Shown in pieces: positions 22,129 to 30,042 of a DNA stretch of 32,778 nucleotides. The notes beneath the pieces were generated by a model. That model searched no databases. It had not been told where the DNA came from and worked only from the letters and a program-made list of their open reading frames with translations. The number at the start of each line of letters is the position of its first letter. The stretch's first letter is position 1. The position numbers and the translations under genes are program-made. The DNA comes from Pseudomonadales bacterium (GTDB lineage: Bacteria; Pseudomonadota; Gammaproteobacteria; Pseudomonadales; Pseudohongiellaceae): the NCBI GenBank assembly GCA_022827425.1, contig JAJDSZ010000038.1, forward strand, positions 1-32,778, in the 5' to 3' direction.

Positions 22129-24825
22129 ATGAAAAAAGCCGTATTTCTATTCCGCAAAGCCATATCTCTGCTATTCCTGGCCGTATTGTGCAGCCGCCCC
22201 GTATTCGCCCAGAACTTCACCATCGCCGATATCATCGTCGACGGTTACCAGCGCATCACTCCCGGCATCATCTACAACCTGCTGCCCGTGGGCATCGGTG
22301 ACGAAGTCAGTTCGCAAACCCCGGCCCTGATCATTCGCGAGCTGGCGGCTTCGGAGTATTTCGATGCCGTTGAAGTTTCCCGGGAGGGCAATATCCTGGT
22401 CATCACCGTGCAGGAGCGGCCCTCGGTGGCGGAGATCAATATCGAAGGCAACAGCGTGCTGGAGACCGAGGACATCATCGAAAACATGGCCACGGCGGAA
22501 ATCGCCGAAGGCGAAATCTTCACCCGGGCCGCCCTCGAAGCCATCCGCCAGGGAATCCAGGAAGTGTATTCGTCCCGGGGGCGCTACGGCGCGGCGGTGG
22601 AGATCGAAGTTGAGGAACTGCCCCGCAACCGGGTTTCCATCAGCCTCGACATCAACGAGGGCGAAGAATCCCGGATTCGCCAGATCAACGTGGTGGGCAA
22701 CAATTCCTTCGATGACGAAACCCTGCTCGACCTGTTCGAACTAGGCCCGAAACCCTGGTACCTGTTCCTCAGCCGCCGGGACCGCTACTCCCGGGAGCAG
22801 TTTTCCGGCGACCTGGAAAGGCTTGAGTCCTTCTATCTCGACAACGGCTACGTGGAGTTCAATATCGAATCGACGCCGATCTCGATCACCCCGGACCGGC
22901 GCGAGGTCTACATCATCATCAATGTGCTCGAAGGCAACCAGTTCGTCATCAATGAAGTCGATCTCGCCGGCGATCTGGTGGACGCCGAGGCGATTCTGCG
23001 CGCCGCGATCTTCGTGCGCCCGGGGCAGATCTACTCCCAGGCCCTGGTGACCGGCACCGAGGAAATCATGGTGCAGTTCCTCGGCAATCTCGGCTACGCC
23101 TTCGCCGAGGCCACCGGTGTGCCCAATGTCAATGACGACGGCTCGGTGGACGTGACCTTCGTCATCGAACCCGGCAACCGCACCTATGTGAACCGCATCA
23201 ATTTCAACGGCAATACCTCCACCGCCGACGACGTGCTGCGGCGGGAAATGCGCCAGCTCGAAGCCGCGCCGGCTTCCAGCATGCAGATCGAGCAGTCCAA
23301 AGTGCGGCTGGAGCGGCTAGGCTATTTTGAAACCGTGGAAGTCGAGACCGAGGAAGTGCCCGGCACCACCGACCAGGTCGACGTCAATTTCGACGTGGTG
23401 GAGCAGAACTTCGGCGCCATCAGCTTTCAGGTGGGCACCGGCGGCAGCGGCGATTTCTTCATCAGCTCCAATCTCCAGGCCCAGAACTTTCTCGGCACCG
23501 GCCGCACCGTGGCGGTGGGAGTCAACCGCAGCCGCTTCATCAAGTCGCTCAATTTCCAGTATGTGGACCCGTATTTCACCCCGGACGGGGTGAGCCGGGG
23601 CATGAGCCTCTACGTGCAGGAAATCGACTCGCCCTTCAACGTGGCGAACTTCAATACCTCATCCTATGGCGCATCCCTGAGTTTCAGCTATCCCCTGAGC
23701 GAAATTTCCGCCCTCGGTTTCGATCTGGGCTACACCCATACCGAACTCAGTTCCGGGCTCGGTTCGGTGCAGGAAATCGTCGCCTCGCCCACCCTCTACC
23801 CCAATATAGACAAGTACCTGATTTCCCCCGCCAATCCCGACCCGGCGGCGGGCCCGGTAATGGACGCCGTGCTCGGCGACGTCAACCTGCTCGGCATGGC
23901 CCAGCTTCGCGCCAACCCGGACCCGGGCTTTGTGGACCTCTACGGCGACAATTTCGACAACTTCAGCCTCAGCGGCAACTGGTTCCGCAACACCCTCAAC
24001 CGCGGCCAGCTCGCCAACGACGGCTCGCTGCACAATCTGGGCCTGGAAGTCACCCTGCCGGGCAGCGACCTGCAGTTCGCGCGTTTTTCCTATTCCAACC
24101 AGATGTACTGGCCCCTGAACCAGGACCGCACCTGGGTGGTGGGCCTGCGCACCAATCTCGGCTATGGCATCGGCTATGGCGACACCGAACAGATGCCTTT
24201 CTTCAACCACTATTTCGCCGGCGGCATCAACGCCGCGGGCGTGGTGCGCGGTTTTGAGGAGAACAGCCTCGGCCCCCGCAGCACCGCCGGCGCGCGCTAT
24301 CTGACCCAGAGCCGGGTTTCCCTGCTCAAGGATGAAGCCGGCAATGTCCTGCTCAACGAGGACGGCTCCGCCCAGGGTTTCGACACCGATTTCGCCTACC
24401 AGGCCGAGCCCCTGCTCGACGCCATGGGCAATCCGGTGCTCGACGGCATGGGCAATCCCGTGCCGGCCCTGGCGGTGGAGAATTTCTTCCTGCATGAGGA
24501 TTACGACAGCTTTGGTGGTAACATACTCACCACGGCGACACTGGAACTGCTGTTCCCGGTGCCATTTGTCGATGAAGTGTCGAACCAGTTGCGGACTTCA
24601 TTGTTCATCGACGTGGGCAATGTGTTTTCTTCCCATTGCACCGAGCGGCAGCGGGCATTGCAGAACTGCGCGAATTTCGACCTGAAGGAGTTTCGCTATG
24701 CGGCGGGTCTCGCGGTCACGTATTTGTCGCCTTTTGGCCCGCTGACTTTCTATCTGGCCCAGCCATTCGGAAAGGAAGGGGATGACACCAAGAGTTTTGA
24801 CTTCACTGTGGGAACCGGATTCTGA
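22129..24825 (+). CDS. bamA: Outer membrane protein assembly factor BamA
   Basis: Core of the BAM complex that folds beta-barrel proteins into the outer membrane. The 898-residue precursor has a signal peptide ending VFAQ before NFTIADIIVDGYQRI. Five POTRA domains cover about residues 25-425 (for example VAEINIEGNSVLETEDI, RQINVVGNNSFDD, VNRINFNGNTSTADDV). The 16-strand barrel ends in FDFTVGTGF with the terminal Phe required of barrel proteins. The conserved VRGF of loop 6 is followed by a long insertion of about 80 residues. That insertion includes the repeated MGNPVLDG/MGNPVPAL. E. coli BamA has 810 residues; most of the excess lies in barrel loops. The stop lies in a short duplicated segment. 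Confidence 0.97.
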   Translation: MKKAVFLFRKAISLLFLAVLCSRPVFAQNFTIADIIVDGYQRITPGIIYNLLPVGIGDEVSSQTPALIIRELAASEYFDAVEVSREGNILVITVQERPSVAEINIEGNSVLETEDIIENMATAEIAEGEIFTRAALEAIRQGIQEVYSSRGRYGAAVEIEVEELPRNRVSISLDINEGEESRIRQINVVGNNSFDDETLLDLFELGPKPWYLFLSRRDRYSREQFSGDLERLESFYLDNGYVEFNIESTPISITPDRREVYIIINVLEGNQFVINEVDLAGDLVDAEAILRAAIFVRPGQIYSQALVTGTEEIMVQFLGNLGYAFAEATGVPNVNDDGSVDVTFVIEPGNRTYVNRINFNGNTSTADDVLRREMRQLEAAPASSMQIEQSKVRLERLGYFETVEVETEEVPGTTDQVDVNFDVVEQNFGAISFQVGTGGSGDFFISSNLQAQNFLGTGRTVAVGVNRSRFIKSLNFQYVDPYFTPDGVSRGMSLYVQEIDSPFNVANFNTSSYGASLSFSYPLSEISALGFDLGYTHTELSSGLGSVQEIVASPTLYPNIDKYLISPANPDPAAGPVMDAVLGDVNLLGMAQLRANPDPGFVDLYGDNFDNFSLSGNWFRNTLNRGQLANDGSLHNLGLEVTLPGSDLQFARFSYSNQMYWPLNQDRTWVVGLRTNLGYGIGYGDTEQMPFFNHYFAGGINAAGVVRGFEENSLGPRSTAGARYLTQSRVSLLKDEAGNVLLNEDGSAQGFDTDFAYQAEPLLDAMGNPVLDGMGNPVPALAVENFFLHEDYDSFGGNILTTATLELLFPVPFVDEVSNQLRTSLFIDVGNVFSSHCTERQRALQNCANFDLKEFRYAAGLAVTYLSPFGPLTFYLAQPFGKEGDDTKSFDFTVGTGF

Positions 24826-24900
24826 TGTCGTGTGCCAGATTCTGACCTCAGATTGCGGATTCCAGAGTCAGGAACCGGATTCAGACGTAATGTGCCGATC
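24811..24900 (+). repeat. Near-duplicate 30-bp segments at the bamA end
   Basis: GGAACCGGATTC at 24811-24822 recurs at 24871-24882, and the following 18 bases are also similar (TGTGCC in both). The offset is exactly 60 bp. The first copy encodes the last BamA residues GTGF and includes its stop; the second is non-coding. Confidence 0.65.
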
Positions 24901-24928
24901 CTGGCGGAACTGTAATCGGAGAGAAGCC

Positions 24929-25447
24929 GTGAAAACCATCAAATGCCTCATTGCCGGCCTTGCCCTGGCGGTAATTTCCCAGGGGGCCGTCGCCCAGGAC
25001 ACCAAGATCGGCATCCTCAATCCCTTGCGCGCCCTGTTTGCCTCGGACGCGGCCCAGGTGATCCAGCAGGAACTCGAAGCGGAACTCGCGCCGGACCAGG
25101 AAAGAGCCACGGAATTGTCCGAGGAACTGAACGCCCTCGCCGAGGAATTCCAGCAGAACGAAGCCATCATGACCGAGGATGAAGTGCGGCGCATGAACTC
25201 CAACGCCCAGGATCTGCAGGTGCAGTTGCAGTTGATCCAGGAGCGGGTGCAAACCGCGCTCAACGAAAGAAACCAGTTGTTTCTCGAAAGCATGCAGCAG
25301 CAGCTTGCCGACGCCGTCTCCGAAGTCGTTGCCGAAGGCGGCTTCGACCTGATCCTCAATGCCGACAGCGCGCCGTATTTCGATCAGGTGCTCGACATCA
25401 CCGCCCGGGTCACCGCCAAACTCAATGAAATGGACCCGGGGGAGTAA
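24929..25447 (+). CDS. skp: OmpH/Skp family periplasmic chaperone
   Basis: Periplasmic holdase delivering unfolded outer-membrane proteins to BamA. Start GTG at 24929 with GGAG about seven bases upstream gives 172 residues; the frame is open upstream into bamA but that part has no signal and repeats the duplicated segment. The signal peptide (CLIAGLALAVISQGAVAQ) is followed by KIGILNPLRALFASDAAQ, the strand-turn-helix start of the family. A long Glu/Gln-rich coiled coil comes next (ELEAELAPDQERATEL and onward), then the end GGFDLILNADSAPYFD. The position between bamA and lpxD is the classic skp position. Confidence 0.92.
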   Translation: MKTIKCLIAGLALAVISQGAVAQDTKIGILNPLRALFASDAAQVIQQELEAELAPDQERATELSEELNALAEEFQQNEAIMTEDEVRRMNSNAQDLQVQLQLIQERVQTALNERNQLFLESMQQQLADAVSEVVAEGGFDLILNADSAPYFDQVLDITARVTAKLNEMDPGE

Positions 25448-25507
25448 GCGAACCGCGGGGCGGGAACAAGCCGCATCCGGCCATCACCGGTGTCTTCGCC
25501 AGTTCGC

Positions 25508-26521
25508 ATGAAGCTGTCCCGGCTCGCCGAACTGCTGGAAGTCGAACTCGACGGTGACGGCGACTGCGAAATCAGCGGCCTGGGAACCCTCGCCGATGCC
25601 GTCCCGGGCGAACTGAGCTTTCTCTCCAATCCCGCCTACGCTGGCCAGCTCGCCGATACCCGGGCATCGGCCATCCTCATCGAAGAGCGATTCCGCGACG
25701 CCTGCCCGGCAAACCGGCTGATCAGCCCCCGGCCGTATGTGGGTTTTGCCCGGGCCACGGCGATTTTCCACGCCGGCGGGGCGCCCGAGGCCGGCGTCCA
25801 TCCCTCGGCGGTGGTGCATGACGACGCCGTGATCGGGAACGAAGCGAGCATCGGCCCCAACAGTGTGATCGAGGTCGGCGCCAGCATCGGCGCGGGTTCG
25901 GTGATCGGCCCCGGCTGCATCATCGGCGCGAATTGCCGGCTCGGCCCGGCTTGCCGCCTGCAGCGGGCGGTGGTGCTCTATCCGGGCGTGCAACTCGGCG
26001 GCAATGTGCGAATCGATGCCAACAGCGTCATCGGGGCCGACGGTTTCGGCTACGCTTTCGACGGCGAGAAATCGGTAAAGATCCACCACGGCGGATCGGT
26101 GCGTATCGAAGACGACGTGGATATCGGCGCCGGCACCACTATCGATGCCGGGGTCATGGGCGACACGCGGATCGGCCGGGGCGTGAAAATCGATAACCAG
26201 GTGCAGATCGGGCACAACTGTGTCATCGGCGAACATACGGTAATCTGCGGCTGTACCGCCATTGCCGGTAGCGTCGTGATCGGTCGGAACTGCATCATGG
26301 GCGGCGCCTCCGGGGCGGTGGGGCATATCACCATCGCCGACCGGGTCGAAGTCAGCGCCATGTCCCTGGTCAGCCGCAGCATCACCGAGCCGGGCAGATA
26401 TTCCTCGGGCACCGGACACATGAAAACCAGCCGCTGGAAGCGCGTCATCACCCGCTTCCAGGAACTCGACGAAATGGCCAACCGCCTCCAGGGCTTGGAA
26501 AAACTGGCCAGGAAAGACTAG
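25508..26521 (+). CDS. lpxD: UDP-3-O-acylglucosamine N-acyltransferase
   Basis: Third step of lipid A synthesis: adds the N-linked 3-hydroxyacyl chain from acyl-ACP to UDP-3-O-acyl-glucosamine. The N-terminal uridine-binding domain ([19 protein letters not shown]) is followed by a left-handed beta-helix of hexad repeats from about residue 95 to 290. [28 protein letters not shown] (with the catalytic His) and [12 protein letters not shown] are typical; the C-terminal helix ends [12 protein letters not shown] use the ATG at 25508; a GTG at 25490 would add six residues. The usual TTIDRG is TTIDAG here. Full length is 337 residues; E. coli has 341. Confidence 0.96.
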   Translation: MKLSRLAELLEVELDGDGDCEISGLGTLADAVPGELSFLSNPAYAGQLADTRASAILIEERFRDACPANRLISPRPYVGFARATAIFHAGGAPEAGVHPSAVVHDDAVIGNEASIGPNSVIEVGASIGAGSVIGPGCIIGANCRLGPACRLQRAVVLYPGVQLGGNVRIDANSVIGADGFGYAFDGEKSVKIHHGGSVRIEDDVDIGAGTTIDAGVMGDTRIGRGVKIDNQVQIGHNCVIGEHTVICGCTAIAGSVVIGRNCIMGGASGAVGHITIADRVEVSAMSLVSRSITEPGRYSSGTGHMKTSRWKRVITRFQELDEMANRLQGLEKLARKD

Positions 26522-26553
26522 GATTCCTGCCGGAACGCTTCGGAGATCGGGAA

Positions 26554-27003
26554 ATGCTTCTGGACATTGAGGAAATCAAGCAATACCTGCCCCAGCGCTA
26601 TCCGTTCCTGCTCGTGGACCGGGTGCTTGAGATGGAACTCGGCAAGTCGATCCTCGCCCTGAAGAACGTCACCGTGAACGAGCCTTTTTTCGTCGGCCAT
26701 TTCCCGCACCAGCCCATCATGCCCGGCGTGCTCATCATCGAGGCCCTGGCCCAGGCGGCGGGTGTGCTCGGCTTCAAGAGCCAGGAGAAAAAGCCCGCCG
26801 ACGGCTACCTGTACTATTTCGTCGGTGCCGACGGGGTGCGTCTGCGGCGCCCCGTGGTGCCGGGAGACCAGTTGCTGCTCAAGGTCGATGTCATCAGCAA
26901 CCGCCGCGGCATTTACAAGTTCCATGCCGAGGCTTCCGTGGAAGAACAACTCGTGGGCTCCATGAAAATCATTTGCGCCGAGAGGAAAGTGGATGTCGAT
27001 TGA
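26554..27003 (+). CDS. fabZ: 3-hydroxyacyl-ACP dehydratase FabZ
   Basis: Dehydrates 3-hydroxyacyl-ACP in fatty acid elongation, competing with LpxA and LpxD for the same substrate. Hot-dog fold of 149 residues (E. coli 151). Catalytic His49 is in [16 protein letters not shown] and Glu63 in [27 protein letters not shown] at the N-terminus is standard. GGAG and GGGAA precede the ATG. The last 11 bases overlap lpxA, so the two are coupled, which would keep their expression in balance. Confidence 0.97.
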   Translation: MLLDIEEIKQYLPQRYPFLLVDRVLEMELGKSILALKNVTVNEPFFVGHFPHQPIMPGVLIIEALAQAAGVLGFKSQEKKPADGYLYYFVGADGVRLRRPVVPGDQLLLKVDVISNRRGIYKFHAEASVEEQLVGSMKIICAERKVDVD

Positions 27004-27784
27004 CAGCAGCGCCAGCATCGATCCCACGGCGCGGATAGAAGAGGATGCGAAAATCGGGCCCGATGTGGTCATCGGCCCCTGGAGCATCATCGGCTCCAAT
27101 GTTTCCATCGGGGCGGGCAGCATTCTGCGCTCCCATGTGGTGATTCAATCCAATACCCGCATCGGCGGCGGCAATCTGTTCTTCCAGTTCTGCTCCGTGG
27201 GGGAAGACCCCCAGGACAGGAAATACCAGGGCGAGGAAACCTGGCTGGAAATCGGCGACGACAATGTTTTCCGGGAAGGGGTGACCGTCCATCGGGGAAC
27301 CGGCGGCGGCGGGGGACTGACCCGCATCGGCAACCGCAACCTGCTGATGGCCTACGCCCATGTGGCCCACGACTGCATGCTCGGCGACGATATCGTCTGC
27401 GCCAATAATGTGGGACTTTGCGGCCACGTCAGCATCAACGATTACGCGATTCTCGGCGGCTACGCCGGAGTCAACCAGTTCCTCCGCATCGGCGCCCATG
27501 CCATGGTGGGAGGCATGACCCACGTGGTGAACGACGTGCCCGCCTTCGTCATCGTCAGCGGCCAGCCCGCGCTTGCCAGAAGCATCAATTCCATCGGCAT
27601 GAAACGGCGCGGATTCGCCCGGGAAGAAATCGAGTTGATGAAGAAGGCATTCAAGATTCTCCATCTGCGCAATCTGACCATGCAGGAAGCCATTCCCCAG
27701 ATCAAGGCGCTCAGCGAGGACAGCGAAGTGCTCAAGACCCTGGTGGACTCGGTGGAGTCGTCTTGCAAGGGCGTGCACCGCTGA
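26993..27784 (+). CDS. lpxA: UDP-N-acetylglucosamine O-acyltransferase
   Basis: First step of lipid A synthesis, O-acylating UDP-GlcNAc. The 263-residue protein (E. coli 262) is a left-handed beta-helix. [20 protein letters not shown] and the catalytic His region [15 protein letters not shown] are visible, then [20 protein letters not shown] and the C-terminal helices with [19 protein letters not shown]. It overlaps fabZ by 11 bases. Unlike in most gammaproteobacteria it does not abut lpxB; 162 bp containing a dispersed repeat follow. Confidence 0.97.
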   Translation: MSIDSSASIDPTARIEEDAKIGPDVVIGPWSIIGSNVSIGAGSILRSHVVIQSNTRIGGGNLFFQFCSVGEDPQDRKYQGEETWLEIGDDNVFREGVTVHRGTGGGGGLTRIGNRNLLMAYAHVAHDCMLGDDIVCANNVGLCGHVSINDYAILGGYAGVNQFLRIGAHAMVGGMTHVVNDVPAFVIVSGQPALARSINSIGMKRRGFAREEIELMKKAFKILHLRNLTMQEAIPQIKALSEDSEVLKTLVDSVESSCKGVHR

Positions 27785-27836
27785 GTGTCGTTGGGGATTC
27801 CGTGAGCTTGTCCACGCCTTCCCTGGCGCGATTCCT

Positions 27837-27850
27837 TTGGTTTCGACCAA
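27837..27850 (+). repeat. TTGGT-TTCG-ACCAA hairpin after lpxA
   Basis: Perfect 5-bp stem with a TTCG tetraloop, 53 bases after the lpxA stop. There is no T-run after it, so it is not a canonical terminator. It may stabilise the mRNA 3' end or belong to the repeat insertion that follows. Confidence 0.45.
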
Positions 27851-27866
27851 CCCCGGCCTTGCCGGC

Positions 27867-27941
27867 CCAGCCACCGGGCACAGCACGATGGCGCTCGGGT
27901 CTGCGCACGAAGCTGCGCTTCGTAAACGCTTGCCCTCGCCC
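27867..27941. repeat. 75-bp dispersed repeat, copy B (inverted relative to copy A)
   Basis: Reverse complement of the repeat at 11349-11423: reads GGGCGAGGGCAAGCGTTTAC on the minus strand, then the hairpin CGAAGCGCAGCTTCG and CCCGAGCG. It ends six bases before the lpxB ATG. The repeat therefore provides most of the sequence where the lpxB ribosome binding site should be, and none is visible. Confidence 0.8.
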
Positions 27942-27946
27942 CTGGC

Positions 27947-29176
27947 ATGACTGAAACTCCTCACTTCGGCATTGTCGCCGGCGAAGCTTCCGGCGACCTG
28001 CTTGGCGCGGAGTTGATGCGGGCGCTGGGCGAGCGTTTTCCCGGAGCGAGCTTCAGCGGCGTCGGCGGCCCCGCCATGAAGAAGCTCGGCTGCGAATCCC
28101 TGGCGCCCATGGAACGGCTCGCGGTCATGGGCCTCGTGGAGCCGCTCGCCAGATTGCCGGAACTGCTGCGAATCAAGCGCCGGCTCGTAGCGCATTTCCG
28201 CGCCAGCCCGCCGGCGGCCTTCATCGGCGTCGATTCGCCGGACTTCAACCTCCGCCTGGCCAAAACCCTGCACCGCGGCGGCATACCCACGGTGCATTAT
28301 GTCAGCCCCAGTGTCTGGGCCTGGCGCGCCGGCAGAATCCACGGCATCGCCCGCTCCATCGATCTGATGCTGACGCTTTTCCCCTTCGAAACCGGCATCT
28401 ACCAACAACACGGCGTCGCCGTGCGCTGTGTGGGACACCCACTCGCCGACGCCATCGATCCCGATATGGGACACCCATCCACTGCCGCCGACACAGGACA
28501 CCCATCCGCGTCCACACTCGTTTCCGACCGGCGCGGCATGCAGGCAAGACTGCAACTCGGGATCAATCCCGGGTCCCGGGTCATCGCCTTGCTGCCCGGC
28601 AGTCGCAGGGGAGAAATACAGCGAATGGCGCCGGCTTTTCTGGCGGCGGCGGTTGCGGCACAGCGCGAGTTTCCCGGATTGCAGTTCCTGTTACCCTGCA
28701 GCGACGTGGCGAATCGCCGCTTGGTCGGGCGCATCGTGGAAGAAGGCGGTTTCTCCGGCGCAAACTGCCGCCTGCTGGATGATTCGCGACTGGCCATGGC
28801 GGCAGCGGATTTCGTCATCCTCTCTTCCGGCACGGCAACCTTGGAAGCCATGCTGCTGCGCCGCCCCATGGCGGTCTGTTACCGGCTGGCGCCGCTGACC
28901 TACGCCATCGCCTCGCGCATGGTCCATGTGGAGCACATGGCGATTCCCAACCTGCTTGCGGGCAAAAGACTCGTCCCGGAATACGTGCAGCACGAAGTAA
29001 ACCCGGACAATCTGCTCAAGGAAATCCGCCGCTTCGTGGTCCATCCCGCCCCGGCGCCGGAGATGCTGGAAACCTTCGCCCGACAGCACCGCCTGCTGCG
29101 CGGGAACGCATCCCGGGAGGCCGCTTCCGCAATCGGTGAAATGCTTGCAGACCGCGCCGGTGCCAGCAGTCCCTGA
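27947..29176 (+). CDS. lpxB: Lipid-A-disaccharide synthase
   Basis: Peripheral membrane glycosyltransferase (GT19) joining UDP-2,3-diacylglucosamine and lipid X. The start gives [23 protein letters not shown], as [14 protein letters not shown]. Other signatures are [57 protein letters not shown] and [12 protein letters not shown]. The product has 409 residues against 382 in E. coli. About 20 extra residues follow the conserved VGHPLADAI and contain two more GHP units (MGHPST, TGHPSA), encoded by three GGACACCCA repeats in frame. No Shine-Dalgarno is visible at the ATG. The stop overlaps the rnhB ATG by one base. Confidence 0.95.
   Translation: MTETPHFGIVAGEASGDLLGAELMRALGERFPGASFSGVGGPAMKKLGCESLAPMERLAVMGLVEPLARLPELLRIKRRLVAHFRASPPAAFIGVDSPDFNLRLAKTLHRGGIPTVHYVSPSVWAWRAGRIHGIARSIDLMLTLFPFETGIYQQHGVAVRCVGHPLADAIDPDMGHPSTAADTGHPSASTLVSDRRGMQARLQLGINPGSRVIALLPGSRRGEIQRMAPAFLAAAVAAQREFPGLQFLLPCSDVANRRLVGRIVEEGGFSGANCRLLDDSRLAMAAADFVILSSGTATLEAMLLRRPMAVCYRLAPLTYAIASRMVHVEHMAIPNLLAGKRLVPEYVQHEVNPDNLLKEIRRFVVHPAPAPEMLETFARQHRLLRGNASREAASAIGEMLADRAGASSP
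28433..28504 (+). repeat. Three in-frame GGACACCCA repeats inside lpxB
   Basis: Exact copies at 28433-28441, 28469-28477 and 28496-28504, with starts 36 and 27 bases apart, all read as Gly-His-Pro. The first belongs to the conserved VGHP of LpxB; the others are extra. Confidence 0.75.
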
Positions 29177-29793
29177 TGATCGGTCGGCCCATGCGCAAGC
29201 CCGAGTGGCGGGAGTTCCCCCATATGCCCGCGCCCCAGGCGGGCGTGGATGAAGTCGGCCGCGGCGCGCTCGCCGGCGATGTGGTCGCCGCGGCGGTCAT
29301 ACTCGTCCCCGAAACCGAAATCCACGGCCTGAACGATTCCAAGAAGATCACCGCCCCCCGCCGGGAAGCCTGCTACCGGGAAATCCTGGACTCTTGCGTC
29401 AGCTTCGCCATCGGCCGCGCAAGCCCGGCGGAAATCGACGAACTCGACGTGCTCCGCGCCAGCCTGCTCGCCATGCGGCGCGCCGTCGCCCGACTTGTCG
29501 TCCAGCCCGCATCCGTCCTCGTGGACGGCAACATCCTCCCCGAATGGCCCTACCCCACGGAAGCCATCCCCGGCGGCGACGGCAGCGTCCCCGGCATCGC
29601 CGCCGCCTCCATCATCGCCAAGGTAACCCGGGACCGGGAAATGACCGCCCTGCGGGACCGGTACCCCGCCTACGACTTCCCGAGACACAAGGGCTACCCC
29701 ACCCCCCAACACCTCCAGATTCTCGCCCAACAAGGCCCCACCCCAATCCACCGCCGCAGCTTCGCACCGGTCAGAAAGGCTGCGGTCAAATGA
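29176..29793 (+). CDS. rnhB: Ribonuclease HII
   Basis: Removes ribonucleotides misincorporated into DNA and RNA-DNA hybrids. The 205-residue protein has the catalytic [14 protein letters not shown] (Asp25, Glu26), [33 protein letters not shown] with the third acidic residue, and the end [13 protein letters not shown] ... [10 protein letters not shown]. The start ATG overlaps the last base of the lpxB stop; Met17 is an alternative that would remove only poorly conserved residues. Gene order lpxB-rnhB-dnaE is classical. Confidence 0.96.
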   Translation: MIGRPMRKPEWREFPHMPAPQAGVDEVGRGALAGDVVAAAVILVPETEIHGLNDSKKITAPRREACYREILDSCVSFAIGRASPAEIDELDVLRASLLAMRRAVARLVVQPASVLVDGNILPEWPYPTEAIPGGDGSVPGIAAASIIAKVTRDREMTALRDRYPAYDFPRHKGYPTPQHLQILAQQGPTPIHRRSFAPVRKAAVK

Positions 29794-30042
29794 GCAGATT
29801 GCGGAACAATGCCTTGCGGAAACAGACGCTTTTGTACTCGGGTGCCAGAAAAGCATCGCTTCAAGGAATTGCGGTCATCCGAATTCTTCACCAGCAGATG
29901 GACACGGGGTGTCATTTGTCAGGGATGTAAACCCCCACTTCATCCCAAGGCTGTCCTTCTGCCAAGCCGGAATCTTACCCGCAACGGCCAACGCCGTTCC
30001 GCCATGGTGTAAACTTCGTCTGGCAGCCAGGCCGAGTCACCC
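29794..30042. other. 249-bp gap between rnhB and dnaE
   Basis: No supported gene. It contains a GACAC-GGG-GTGTC inverted repeat near 29899 and AACGGC-CAAC-GCCGTT at 29983-29998. TGTAAACT near 30008 could be part of a dnaE promoter -10 but I see no convincing -35. Neither hairpin has a T-run, so termination after rnhB is not evident. Confidence 0.45.

Noticed and set aside
24782..24928. Longer N-terminus for skp, starting inside bamA
   Set aside because: It would put about 49 residues before a good signal peptide. The GTG at 24929 has a Shine-Dalgarno and gives the normal family length.
27785..27946. A small gene between lpxA and lpxB
   Set aside because: The open frames here are readings of the dispersed repeat and extend out of frame into lpxA or lpxB.
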